Positions 29,695 to 38,116 are shown, numbered from the stretch's first letter. The stretch: 64,000 nt of DNA from Mycetocola sp. (GCF_025464835.1 NZ_JAODMP010000021.1:1-64000), one strand, 5' to 3'. Translations and numbers: made by a program. Notes: generated by a model not told the origin, from the sequence alone.

Positions 29695-30938
29695 CGAACA
29701 TGGCGAACCTGGCGTTCTTCCTTGACCGCGACGATGAGGACCGGCTCGTCGCCGCGATGGTCGAACGCGGGCATCGGGTCGAGATGAGGATCGGTCCGCT
29801 CACCGACCCCGTGGTCGCGATCTCCGCGGTCACACCCGATGTGCTGCTCGTGTCCGCTGATGAGGACCGTCTCAGTGCTGCGCTTCTCGCCGCCTGCGAC
29901 GCCCGCGGCATTCGCGTGGTCGCGCTCGCCTCCTCCGCTGCCGCGCGACGCAACGTGGCGGCGCTCGGGCTCTATGACGTCCTCAATGCCGCCACGTCGC
30001 CAGACGCGATCGACGAGGTCGTCAGAGGGGGAGCGGTGGAGGCGGCGGCCGGGGGCGGGACACGATCCGGCGTCGTCGTCGCCGTGTGGGGGCCGGCAGG
30101 TGCTCCAGGGCGCACCACCGTGGCGATCAACCTGGCGACCGAAATCGCCGCAGCAGGCAGGACCGTCGCCCTCGTCGACGCCGACACCCACAGTGCCTCG
30201 ATCGCACCGGTGCTCGGGATGCTCGACGAAGCACCGGGGTTCGCTGCAGCCTGCCGCCTGGCAGGCCAGAACGGACTCAGCCTGGCGGAACTCGACCGGA
30301 TCCGCCAGCCGTACTCCGTCGCAGGCGGAACGCTCTCCGTGCTCACCGGCATCCCCCGTGCTTCTCGGTGGCCGGAGATCAGCACCGACCGCGTCTCGAG
30401 GACCATCGCTGCCTGTCGCGGCTGGGCTGACTACGTCATTCTCGATACCGGTTTCAGCCTCGAGAACGACGAGGAGATCTCCAGTGACCTGTTCGCGCCC
30501 CGGCGCAACGCCGCCACACTGGCTGCATTGGGGGCTGCTGACCGCGTTCTCGCCGTCGGCGCCGCGGATCCGATCGGCCTCGCCCGCTTCCTGCGGGTGT
30601 ATCCGGATCTGCTCGACCTGGTCGAGGACCGGCCCGTTCTCCCGGTGATCAACAAGGTGCGGGCCAGCGTCATCGGCCTGAACCCGAACGGACAGGTTCG
30701 GGCCACCCTGCAGCGTTTCGGGGGGATCCAGGATCCCGTTCTGGTTCCCGCCGACGACAAGGGCACGGATGCTGCGCTCCTCGCCGGGCGAGCGCTGAGG
30801 GACGTGAGCCCGCGGTCGCCTGCGCTCGCCGCGGTCTCCCGGCTGGTCGCCGACCGTATCCTGCCCCCTGTGCCTGCTGCGGCCGGGCGCCGGGCGCTCC
30901 GACGGCGGCACCCGGCCCGCCCGCTTCACGCCGGGTGA
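29691..30938 (+). CDS. CpaE/MinD-like P-loop protein with altered Walker A
   Basis: SIMIBI-class ATPase-like protein of 415 residues, coupled to the SAF gene. Residues 1-115 resemble a degenerate receiver domain as in CpaE. The P-loop is GPAGAPGRTT at 134-143, in which the conserved signature lysine is Arg141, and the MinD-type second lysine is absent. Downstream features are normal (VALVDADTHSASIAPVLGML, ADYVILDTGF). This variant is seen in actinobacterial CpaE-like proteins and may bind nucleotide without fast hydrolysis. The C-terminus is Arg-rich. Its CpaB-like neighbour suggests a positioning role for a surface structure. Confidence 0.8.
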   Translation: MTNMANLAFFLDRDDEDRLVAAMVERGHRVEMRIGPLTDPVVAISAVTPDVLLVSADEDRLSAALLAACDARGIRVVALASSAAARRNVAALGLYDVLNAATSPDAIDEVVRGGAVEAAAGGGTRSGVVVAVWGPAGAPGRTTVAINLATEIAAAGRTVALVDADTHSASIAPVLGMLDEAPGFAAACRLAGQNGLSLAELDRIRQPYSVAGGTLSVLTGIPRASRWPEISTDRVSRTIAACRGWADYVILDTGFSLENDEEISSDLFAPRRNAATLAALGAADRVLAVGAADPIGLARFLRVYPDLLDLVEDRPVLPVINKVRASVIGLNPNGQVRATLQRFGGIQDPVLVPADDKGTDAALLAGRALRDVSPRSPALAAVSRLVADRILPPVPAAAGRRALRRRHPARPLHAG

Positions 30939-30989
30939 GGGGCCAGCGGCCGCGCTTCGAGGCATCGGGAGCGGCCGTAGACTGGAGAA

Positions 30990-32483
30990 ATGTCGACGCT
31001 CAGTGACCTTGTCCTCGCCAACGGCCGCTCCACAGACGAGGACGTCGACTGGCTTCACATGCTCGTCGGCGACGCCCAACTTCTCGCCGATCTCGCGTTC
31101 GCCGATATTGTTCTGTGGGTGCCGACCGGCGACGGAAGCTTCATGTCGGTGTCCCACTACCGGCCGTCAAGCGCGGCGACCTTGTTCTACCGGGACTTCG
31201 TCGGTCAGCTCATCAAGCCGCAATGGCGGGCACAGGTCACCGAGGCATACGAGACCGCGCGGATCGTGGACTCCACCGCACCGGATTGGTACGAGGAGAC
31301 GCCGACGCGGGTCCGGGCTGTGCCCGTGATGCGACGTCTCGCGTCGACGTCGGCGGAGAACGCCCCCGCGCCGGTCGCTGTGCTGACCAGGCACACCAAC
31401 CTCGGCGAAGCCCGCACTCCCAGCCGCCAGGAGCTGACCTTCAACGAGTGCGCCAACGACCTGTTCGAAATGGTCGCGACAGGCGACTTCCCCGACCTGT
31501 CGGCGCCGACCGGTCCCCGACGCGGAGCGCCCCGGGCATCCGACGGCCTGATCCGGCTTGACGTCGACGGCACCACCACCTTCGCAAGCCCGAACGCGTT
31601 GTCGGCCTTCAACCGGATGGGCTTCAACGACGAGCTCGAGGGCGAGTCGCTCGCCGAGGTGACGACTCTCATCCTCCCGGGCAAGCAGGTGATCGACGAG
31701 TCTCTTCCGCTCGTCGTCACCGGCCGCGCTCCGTGGCGTACCGATATCGAAGCGCGAGGCGTAACCGTCTCGCTTCGCGCCATCCCCCTGCGCCACCGCG
31801 GTGAACGGGCAGGAGCGATCGTGCTCTGCCGTGACGTGTCCGAACTGCGACACCAGGAACGCGAACTGATCACGAAGGACGCGACCATCCGTGAGATCCA
31901 CCACCGGGTGAAGAACAACCTGCAGACGGTTGCCTCGCTGCTGCGGATCCAGGGACGTCGCGCCCACTCCGATGAAGCCCGTGAGGCCCTGACCCAGGCG
32001 ATGCGCCGGGTGGCCGCGATCGCCGTCGTCCACGACACGCTCTCCCAAGGGCTCACGCAGGACGTCAACTTCGATGAGGTCTTCGAGCGGGTCCTCATGC
32101 TGATCGCCGAGGTCGCCTCTTCGCACAACACAACGGTGCACCCCCGTAAGACGGGAGAGTTCGGCGTGCTGCCCAGCGCCTACGCGACACCACTCGCGCT
32201 CGCACTGACCGAGCTGGTCACCAACGCCGTCGAGCACGGCCTCGCCGGGCGCGACGGCGAAGTAGAGATCGTCGCCGACCGGTCAGGAGACGAACTGACC
32301 GTGCTTGTCCGTGACAACGGGGTCGGGCTGCAGGAAGGCAAGGTGGGCACAGGACTCGGCACGCAGATCGTGCGCACCCTGATCCAGGGCGAGCTGAGCG
32401 GGACCATCGACTGGCACACCGTGATGGGGTCAGGCACCGAGGTGACCATCGAGGTTCCCCTGCGCTGGATCTCCCGGTCCTGA
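30990..32483 (+). CDS. pdtaS: PdtaS-type cytosolic sensor histidine kinase
   Basis: Orthologue of mycobacterial PdtaS (Rv3220c), a soluble kinase that signals to an ANTAR-type antiterminator. Domain order over 497 residues: GAF-like N-terminal domain (1-160), PAS domain (about 180-285), HisKA_2 domain with EIHHRVKNNLQTVASLL, and HATPase with ELVTNAVEHGL and RDNGVGLQ. No membrane helix. TAGACT ends six bases before ATG 30990, so the mRNA is likely leaderless. The convergent neighbour is whiB1, the same order as in Mycobacterium, which supports orthology. Its PdtaR partner is not in the window. Confidence 0.92.
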   Translation: MSTLSDLVLANGRSTDEDVDWLHMLVGDAQLLADLAFADIVLWVPTGDGSFMSVSHYRPSSAATLFYRDFVGQLIKPQWRAQVTEAYETARIVDSTAPDWYEETPTRVRAVPVMRRLASTSAENAPAPVAVLTRHTNLGEARTPSRQELTFNECANDLFEMVATGDFPDLSAPTGPRRGAPRASDGLIRLDVDGTTTFASPNALSAFNRMGFNDELEGESLAEVTTLILPGKQVIDESLPLVVTGRAPWRTDIEARGVTVSLRAIPLRHRGERAGAIVLCRDVSELRHQERELITKDATIREIHHRVKNNLQTVASLLRIQGRRAHSDEAREALTQAMRRVAAIAVVHDTLSQGLTQDVNFDEVFERVLMLIAEVASSHNTTVHPRKTGEFGVLPSAYATPLALALTELVTNAVEHGLAGRDGEVEIVADRSGDELTVLVRDNGVGLQEGKVGTGLGTQIVRTLIQGELSGTIDWHTVMGSGTEVTIEVPLRWISRS

Positions 32484-32495
32484 CGCCACACGCAA

Positions 32496-32526
32496 AAAAC
32501 TCCCGGCCCATCGGACCGGGAGTTTT
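32496..32526. terminator. Bidirectional terminator between pdtaS and whiB1
   Basis: AAAACTCCCGG pairs with CCGGGAGTTTT across a nine-base loop, 13 bases after pdtaS and 12 after the convergent whiB1 stop. T-runs on both strands make it a two-way rho-independent terminator. Confidence 0.88.
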
Positions 32527-32537
32527 CGTGTCTTAGG

Positions 32538-32786
32538 TCAGGAAGCGCGGCGCGCGCGTGCGGCGCGACGTTTGAGCGCGCGGCGCTCGTCCTCGGAGAG
32601 GCCGCCCCACACGCCGGAGTCCTGGCCGGTCTCCAATGCGTACTGGAGGCAGATCTCGGTGACGGTGCAGCGGCCGCATACGGCTTTTGCCTTGTCGATC
32701 TGGTCGACGGCCGGCCCTGTGTTGCCTACCGGGAAGAAAAGTTCCGGGTCGGCTGTGAGGCAAGCGGCTTTATCGCGCCAGTCCAT
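32538..32786 (-). CDS. whiB1: WhiB1 iron-sulfur transcription regulator
   Basis: Nitric-oxide-sensitive [4Fe-4S] protein that binds the principal sigma factor; essential in mycobacteria. The ligands are Cys9, Cys37, Cys40 and Cys46, the turn GVWGG is at 58-62 and a basic helix RRALKRRAARARR binds DNA. At 82 residues with the MDWRDKAACL start it is a typical WhiB1. CAAAGGAG lies five to eight bases before the ATG. Next to pdtaS as in Mycobacterium. The 180-base region upstream contains two dyads (32814-32831 and 32881-32898) that may be control sites. Confidence 0.95.
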   Translation of the reverse strand: MDWRDKAACLTADPELFFPVGNTGPAVDQIDKAKAVCGRCTVTEICLQYALETGQDSGVWGGLSEDERRALKRRAARARRAS

Positions 32787-32813
32787 GCGGGTGCTCCTTT
32801 GAATGAGGGTAAA

Positions 32814-32898
32814 CGACCGATATGGTCGGAAATGAGGGATTGCCGAGTTGAAGAGAGGGCGATCACGAAAAATCGGATCTGCTCACCTCTCTGTGAGC
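32814..32898 (-). promoter_or_regulatory. whiB1 upstream region with two dyads
   Basis: CGACC-N5-GGTCG (about 32815-32829) lies 30 bases before the whiB1 ATG and GCTCAC-N6-GTGAGC (32881-32898) about 95 bases before it. The second has the six-base spacing of a CRP site, but the half-sites are in the opposite order to TGTGA-N6-TCACA, so I do not call it a CRP site. Confidence 0.35.
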
Positions 32899-32969
32899 GT
32901 CGTACTCGGGCCTCAACAATCGTGACATAGAGCACCCGCCAAATCAATAGCTTCGTATGGGATATACCT

Positions 32970-33422
32970 GTGAATAACATCGATGAAACAGATCCGACAC
33001 GTTCGGGCGCTATGATTCCCGCCGACACGCCCGGGGTGAGTGGCTCGCCGGCTCTCCGACTGCTCACCGGACTGCTGTTTCTGGAGGCAACCGCGATGAT
33101 CGTGGTGGTTCTCGTTCTGGTCGTCGACATCCTCACCCTCCCGGCCACGTCGCTCGTCAGCGCGATCGCCCTGACGGTGCTCGCCGCGATCGGAGCCATC
33201 TTCATTTCCGCTGTGGCGATCGGCGCCCTGCGCCGCTCCGGCTGGGTGCGTGGGGGAGCGGTGATCTGGCAGCTGGTCCAGCTCGCCATCGGAATCGGGG
33301 CCTTTCAGGGCGCGTTCGCGCAGCCGGCGATCGGATGGGCGCTTCTCGCCCCGAGTGTGGTCGTGCTCGTTCTGCTGTTCACCCCGTCGGTGCTGGCTGC
33401 CATCTCGCGCGACGGTGTGTAG
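32970..33422 (+). CDS. Small four-helix membrane protein (Rv3217c-like)
   Basis: Integral membrane protein of 150 residues. A polar N-terminus of about 28 residues is followed by four hydrophobic helices (about 32-52, 58-82, 91-108 and 112-140). Position beside whiB1 and pdtaS matches the mycobacterial Rv3217c membrane protein. The GTG at 32970 is the longest start; ATG 33012 would remove 14 polar residues and leave all helices intact. No recognised catalytic motif. Divergent from whiB1. Function unknown. Confidence 0.7.
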   Translation: MNNIDETDPTRSGAMIPADTPGVSGSPALRLLTGLLFLEATAMIVVVLVLVVDILTLPATSLVSAIALTVLAAIGAIFISAVAIGALRRSGWVRGGAVIWQLVQLAIGIGAFQGAFAQPAIGWALLAPSVVVLVLLFTPSVLAAISRDGV

Positions 33423-33541
33423 CCCATAGCGAAACGCCCCTGCGCTTCGCAAGCCCTCTGGCGGCTTCCCGGTTCCGCTGCGGCCGCCTGCCAGGGTTGG
33501 AGGGGATGGCCCGCGCCCGCCGGCCGCGTAAGGAGACAACG

Positions 33542-34246
33542 ATGACTGGTGCCAACGAACCAACCGCCCTGTCCGCCGAGGAACTCGCTGCACAGGGGAT
33601 CACCGCTCTGCCTGACAAAGAGGTCGCTTCGATCCTCGACCTGAACGCCGACCTCGATCTCAACCTCGACGTCGCCGCCCCCATCGACCTGGCGGTGGCC
33701 GCGAACGCCAACGTCGCCGCGCCGATCGACGCGGCCGTCGGAGCGAACATCCTCTCAGCGGGTTCCTCTGCGCAGGCGATGGCCGACCAGGGCGTCCTCA
33801 TCGACCAGGGCATCACCGCGGATGCCACCGCGACCTCCACCCAGGACAGCACCATCAACCAGGCAGAACCCACCGGCACCGAGCCGGTCGGTGAAGCAAC
33901 GACGACAGGCTCATCGATCGCCCCAGATGGCGGCCTGCCCGTCGACGGTGCGCCCCTCCCTGCCGACGGGAACGTCGTCCCCGATGAGCTCGGATCGGCC
34001 CTCAGCGGAGACCTGCTCGACGTCGACATCGACCTTGCCGCTGACGCCGACGTCGCAGCGCCGATCAACGGTGCTGTCGCTGCCAACGCGAACGTGGCTG
34101 CGCCCATCGACGCAGCCGTAGCCGCCAACATCGGCTCGATCGACAGCAATGCGGTGGCGATCGCGCAGCAGGATGCGATCATCACCCAGAACATCGACGG
34201 CGAGGCGACTGCGACCGCCGGCCAGCAGTCCGACCTGCAGCAGTAA
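33542..34246 (+). CDS. Duplicated Ala/Asn/Gln-repeat protein of unknown function
   Basis: Unrecognised acidic protein of 234 residues. ATG 33542 is preceded by AAGGAGA. There is no signal peptide or membrane helix. Residues 1-32 (ELAAQGITALPDKEVASILD) look like a leader. The rest is two copies of one unit, about 33-107 and 158-234, offset by 127 residues. Each opens with an Asp/Leu run and two copies of VAAPI(D/N)xAVAANAN, and closes with two Q-x3-(I/L)-x-Q motifs (Q83-Q89, Q101-Q107; Q210-Q216, Q228-Q234). A Pro/Gly/Thr linker joins them. It ends six bases before the M50 protease gene, so is probably its substrate or cargo (inference). Confidence 0.75.
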   Translation: MTGANEPTALSAEELAAQGITALPDKEVASILDLNADLDLNLDVAAPIDLAVAANANVAAPIDAAVGANILSAGSSAQAMADQGVLIDQGITADATATSTQDSTINQAEPTGTEPVGEATTTGSSIAPDGGLPVDGAPLPADGNVVPDELGSALSGDLLDVDIDLAADADVAAPINGAVAANANVAAPIDAAVAANIGSIDSNAVAIAQQDAIITQNIDGEATATAGQQSDLQQ

Positions 34247-34252
34247 GCGACG

Positions 34253-36559
34253 ATGGCGCAGATCGAGGAGGCGGCCGCCGGGAGCCGGAATGTGGCTCAA
34301 CCGGCTCTCGCCGTGCCCGCACGCGCCGATGGCATCCAGCTTCTGGGTGGGACGCAGGGATCCGGGTACCGCGAGCCCCCAGCGCTCGTGCGGCGCAGCG
34401 ACGGGCAGGTCCTGCAACTCACGCCTCTCCTGTACGACGTGCTGGAGGCGGTCGACGGCACGCGGACGGTTGAGTCGATCGCTGAGGCGGTCGGCGCTGC
34501 TCACAACCGGGCCGTCAGCGCCGGGGATGTCCAGACCCTGATCGACACCCACCTGCTGCAGCTCGGGCTCCTCCGCCTGGCCGACGGGTCTCAGCCGGAG
34601 GTGAAGAAGTCTGATCCCCTGCTGCGGATGCGATTCCGCGTGGCGGTGACCGATCCGGAACGCACCCAAAGACTCACCCGGCCGTTCCAAGCTCTGTTCT
34701 CCCCGATCGTCGTCGTCATCGTGCTGGTTGCGTTCGCCGCCATCTGCTGGTGGCTGCTCATGACCAAGGGGTTGGCGTCCGCTGCGCACGAAGCGTTCGA
34801 CCGGCCGGGCCTGCTGCTCCTGACGTTCGTGATCACCCTGCTGTCAGCCGGGTTCCATGAGTTCGGCCATGCCGCCGCAGCAGCACGGGCCGGAGCGACA
34901 CCGGGGAGGATGGGAGCGGGGCTGTACCTGGTCTGGCCCGCGTTCTACACCGATGTCACCGACTCGTACCGCCTCGACCGTCGGGGCCGTCTCCTCACCG
35001 ACCTGGGCGGACTGTACTTCAACGCCATCGTCGCGGTCGTCGTGGTCGGAGTCTGGCGGCTCACCGCATCCGACGCCCTGCTGCTCATCGTCGCCACCCA
35101 GCTTCTCCTCATGGTGCGCCAGCTTGCACCCATCGTGCGTTTCGACGGCTACCACGTGCTCGCCGACGCGACAGGCGTTCCTGACCTGTTCCAGCGAATT
35201 CAACCCACATTGCTCGGCCTGCTGCCCTGGCGGTGGGGCGGCGCAGAGTCCCGGTTGCTCAAACCAGGCGCGAGGACCGTCATCACGGTGTGGGTCCTGC
35301 TGGTCGTCCCGCTGCTCATCCTCGCACTGGTCGTCATCGTCCTGTCGTTCCCGCGACTGGTCGGAAGCGCCCTCGCCGGGATGCGGGAACAGTCCGCACG
35401 CCTCGGGGAGGGTATCGCCTCTGCCGATTACGGCACCGCGGGAGGCCACCTTCTCGGCCTGCTCGCAATCGCGATCCCCGTCGCCGGGCTGACCTACATT
35501 CTGATCCGCCTCGTCCGCCAGCTTTTCCAGACAGCGTGGCGGTCATCAGCAGGGCGCCCTCTCAAACGATCGCTCTCCCTGGCGGTGGTCGCGGCGCTTG
35601 TCGGCGCCGTCGCGTTCGCCTGGTGGCCTGACGCCGACAGCTACCGGCCGATCGAAGCCTACGAGGGTGGAACCCTCGTCGACATGGTGACCGCCGTCGC
35701 CCCGCATTCCCCTGGACTGAGCGAACGCGAACGCGGCGAAACCCTGGCACTGATGTCAGGGCAGCAGACCCTCCCCGGGCCGGAGAATCCCGAAATCGCC
35801 GTCGTCCTCGTGCCCCGCGGTGACGGTTCCGCTGCACCGTCATGGGTTTTCCCCTTCAACCGCCCTGACGCTGCAACCGGGCAAGACACCCAGGCGCTCG
35901 CCGTCAACACTCAGGACGGATCGGTGATCTACGACGTCGCCTTCGCCCTGGTCTGGGCGAACGGTGACCGCGTCGACACCACGAACGAGGCGTACGCGTT
36001 CGCCAGCTGCACCGGGTGCGCCGCGGTGGCCGTCAGCTTCCAGGTCGTCCTGGTCGTCGGCCAGGCCAGCGTCAACGTGCCGCAGAACCTCTCCGCCGCT
36101 GTCAACTACGACTGTGTCGAGTGCGTCACGTTCGCGCTCGCCAGCCAGCTGGTCGTTACGCTGGACGGCCCGCTGTCCGAAGGCAGCATGCTCGAACTGG
36201 GCAGGCTGTGGGAGGAAATCGCCGAGTACGGCGATTCCATCCGCGACCGGCCGCTGTCCGAGCTGGCCGATGCGCTGAACGGGTACAAACTGCGGATTCT
36301 CGAGATCCTGAGGGCGGACCCCAGCGCCGGGTTGCCGCCCGAGCGCGGGACGGAGCCGACCGTCACGCCGTCGCCTGTCCCGACGACGGGCGGGTCGCGC
36401 GCACCAGGCAGCGGGAGCACCCCGGTGCCCTCAGCGCCCGAACCGGATCAGCCGGCGCCGACCCAGCCCATCACGCCGACGACACCGACCCCCACGCCGA
36501 CACCGACCCCCACGCCGACCCCAACCCCTGATCCCACCCCGACCGCACCGCCCGCCTGA
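34253..36559 (+). CDS. Membrane M50 zinc metalloprotease with PqqD-like domain and Thr-Pro tail
   Basis: Large (768 aa) site-2-protease-like protein of the 'peptide zinc metalloprotease' (YydH-like) type. Residues 38-108 resemble a PqqD/RiPP-recognition winged helix (PPALVRRSDGQVLQLTPLLY, HLLQLGLL). The membrane core has the zinc motif HEFGH at 202-206 and the distal RFDGYHVL at 296-303, with helices at about 150-170, 186-206, 252-290, 342-366, 400-420 and 440-457. An extracytoplasmic domain (460-690) carries CTGC (586-589) and CVEC (621-624), likely disulfides. The end is a Thr-Pro stalk (741-766). It forms an operon with the repeat protein, and related proteases mature RiPP peptides. Confidence 0.85.
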   Translation: MAQIEEAAAGSRNVAQPALAVPARADGIQLLGGTQGSGYREPPALVRRSDGQVLQLTPLLYDVLEAVDGTRTVESIAEAVGAAHNRAVSAGDVQTLIDTHLLQLGLLRLADGSQPEVKKSDPLLRMRFRVAVTDPERTQRLTRPFQALFSPIVVVIVLVAFAAICWWLLMTKGLASAAHEAFDRPGLLLLTFVITLLSAGFHEFGHAAAAARAGATPGRMGAGLYLVWPAFYTDVTDSYRLDRRGRLLTDLGGLYFNAIVAVVVVGVWRLTASDALLLIVATQLLLMVRQLAPIVRFDGYHVLADATGVPDLFQRIQPTLLGLLPWRWGGAESRLLKPGARTVITVWVLLVVPLLILALVVIVLSFPRLVGSALAGMREQSARLGEGIASADYGTAGGHLLGLLAIAIPVAGLTYILIRLVRQLFQTAWRSSAGRPLKRSLSLAVVAALVGAVAFAWWPDADSYRPIEAYEGGTLVDMVTAVAPHSPGLSERERGETLALMSGQQTLPGPENPEIAVVLVPRGDGSAAPSWVFPFNRPDAATGQDTQALAVNTQDGSVIYDVAFALVWANGDRVDTTNEAYAFASCTGCAAVAVSFQVVLVVGQASVNVPQNLSAAVNYDCVECVTFALASQLVVTLDGPLSEGSMLELGRLWEEIAEYGDSIRDRPLSELADALNGYKLRILEILRADPSAGLPPERGTEPTVTPSPVPTTGGSRAPGSGSTPVPSAPEPDQPAPTQPITPTTPTPTPTPTPTPTPTPDPTPTAPPA
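36481..36516 (+). repeat. Tandem 18-bp repeat in the Thr-Pro tail
   Basis: An 18-base unit starting GACACCGACCCCCACGCC occurs twice without mismatch (36481-36498 and 36499-36516) within the Thr-Pro coding region. Unit length is a multiple of three, so slippage would change tail length without a frameshift. Confidence 0.8.
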
Positions 36560-36567
36560 CGGCAATG

Positions 36568-37044
36568 TCAGGCAGCCAGACCGAGCTTCCTGCGCAGGGA
36601 TGCCACGTGACCCGTCGCCTTGACGTTGTACAACGCCTGCTCGATCGTTCCCTCTTCGTCGATCACGAAGGTGGACCGGAGCACCCCGGTGATGATCTTG
36701 CCGTATGAATTCTTCTCGCCGTACGCGCCATACGCGTGGTGCACGGCGAGGTCCTCGTCGCTGAGCAGCGGGAACGTCAGGGCGTCGCGTTCCTCGAACG
36801 TCTTGAGCGTGGCCGGGTCATCCTTCGAGATGCCGAGCACGCTGTAGCCGGCGCCCTGCAGCGAACCGAGGCTGTCCCGGAAGTCACACGCCTGAGTGGT
36901 GCACCCAGGAGTCATGGCTGCCGGGTAGAAGTAGAGAATCACCTTCGAGCCGGCGAAGTCAGCCAGCGAAACGGGCTCACCGTCGGCATTTCGGAGGGTG
37001 AACGATGGGGCCTGGTCGCCTGCGGCGAGTCGCGCGTCTGTCAT
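36568..37044 (-). CDS. bcp: Thioredoxin-dependent thiol peroxidase (Bcp/PrxQ)
   Basis: Cytosolic peroxiredoxin that reduces hydrogen and organic peroxides with thioredoxin. The peroxidatic Cys48 and resolving Cys53 lie in TPGCTTQACDFRD, five residues apart as in the PrxQ subgroup, within a complete 158-residue thioredoxin fold (VILYFYPA, VLGISKDDPATLKTF). TAGGCT ends six bases before the ATG at 37044, so it appears to have its own leaderless promoter even though rsgA lies just 19 bases upstream on the same strand. The nearby sigR-rsrA pair offers a logical route for disulfide-stress control, but no SigR promoter was seen here. Confidence 0.95.
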   Translation of the reverse strand: MTDARLAAGDQAPSFTLRNADGEPVSLADFAGSKVILYFYPAAMTPGCTTQACDFRDSLGSLQGAGYSVLGISKDDPATLKTFEERDALTFPLLSDEDLAVHHAYGAYGEKNSYGKIITGVLRSTFVIDEEGTIEQALYNVKATGHVASLRRKLGLAA

Positions 37045-37063
37045 GCTCCCAGCCTAGGCGAGG

Positions 37064-38116
37064 TCAGTATTGGGTGGGCTTCATGAACGTCGCGAGAAGG
37101 CGCTGAAGCGAGTCCAGCCTCGCTGCCCCTGTGCCGCCGAGTTCCCCTGCCTCCACGGCCTCCGCGATGGCGCAGTCCGGTGCGTCCGGCAGGTGCGTGC
37201 ATCCCCTCGGGCACCGCTCAGCCACCTCGCCCAGGTCGCTGAAGGCGCGGAGGATGTTCGCGGGGTCGATATGGCCGAGACCGAACGACCGGACGCCAGG
37301 GGTGTCGATGACCCAGCCGGTTCCGGCCTCGCCCTCGACGCGATATGACACGGTCGACGACGAGGTGTGCCGCCCGCGCCCGGTGACGGCGTTGACATGC
37401 CCTGTTGCGCGTTGAGCGCTGGGCACGAGCGCGTTCACGAGAGTCGACTTGCCCACACCGGAGTGGCCCACGAAGACCGTGTCATGCCCGACCAGCGCCG
37501 CAGTGATCTCCGTCAGCGGCATCCGATCGGTGGCGCTGGTGAAGACCTGCAGATCCAGTCCGGCGAAGTTGTGGAGGAAACCGCTGGGGTCGGCGAGGTC
37601 GGTTTTGGTGATGCAGAGGATCGGTCGGATGCCTGCATCCAGTGCCGCGATCAGGTAACGGTCGACGAGGCGCTCCCGCGGCTCAGGGTCGGCGGCGGCG
37701 ACGACGACGAACATCTGATCGGCGTTGGCGACGATGACCCGCTCGACTTCGTCCGTGTCGTCGGCGCTTCGGCGGAGCAGAGTCGTCCGGGAAACGATCC
37801 CGACGATCCGGGCGAGGCTGCCTTCGTCGCCGGAAAGGTCCCCGACGATCCTGACCCGGTCGCCGTTGACGACGGCCTGCTTGCGAAGCTCTGACGCCCG
37901 GGAGGCCGTGATCCGTCGTTCGGTTTCTGCGCCCTCGTCGAGGAGCACGGTGTAACGGCCACGGTCAACGGCGAGAACCCGGGCGGTCTGCGCGTCGTTG
38001 TGCTCTGGCCTCGTCTTCGTCCGCGGGCGATTGCCCTTGCGGTTCGGGCGCGCTCGGATGCTCGACTCGTCGAACTCGGGTTCGTCGTCGGCGTCGTCGG
38101 TGTCCCACCAGCTCAT
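37064..38116 (-). CDS. rsgA: Ribosome small subunit-dependent GTPase RsgA
   Basis: Late-stage 30S assembly GTPase. After a charged N-terminal extension and an OB domain (about 52-110), the circularly permuted GTPase has motifs in the order G4 (ITKTD), G1 (GHSGVGKST) and G3 (DTPGVRSFG), the family's diagnostic arrangement. A zinc site follows ([14 protein letters not shown]). The start at 38116 (350 aa) overlaps the aroA stop as ATGA; an upstream ATG at 38149 would lie further inside aroA. The aroA-rsgA pair next to sigR/sigH is conserved in actinobacteria. Confidence 0.94.
   Translation of the reverse strand: MSWWDTDDADDEPEFDESSIRARPNRKGNRPRTKTRPEHNDAQTARVLAVDRGRYTVLLDEGAETERRITASRASELRKQAVVNGDRVRIVGDLSGDEGSLARIVGIVSRTTLLRRSADDTDEVERVIVANADQMFVVVAAADPEPRERLVDRYLIAALDAGIRPILCITKTDLADPSGFLHNFAGLDLQVFTSATDRMPLTEITAALVGHDTVFVGHSGVGKSTLVNALVPSAQRATGHVNAVTGRGRHTSSSTVSYRVEGEAGTGWVIDTPGVRSFGLGHIDPANILRAFSDLGEVAERCPRGCTHLPDAPDCAIAEAVEAGELGGTGAARLDSLQRLLATFMKPTQY

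Noticed and set aside
29310-31157. 615-codon open frame on the minus strand
   Set aside because: Antisense to the SAF, CpaE-like and pdtaS genes, which have clear motifs; composition is typical of a shadow frame.
32881-32898. CRP site upstream of whiB1
   Set aside because: The half-sites GCTCAC and GTGAGC are in the opposite order to the CRP consensus TGTGA-N6-TCACA.
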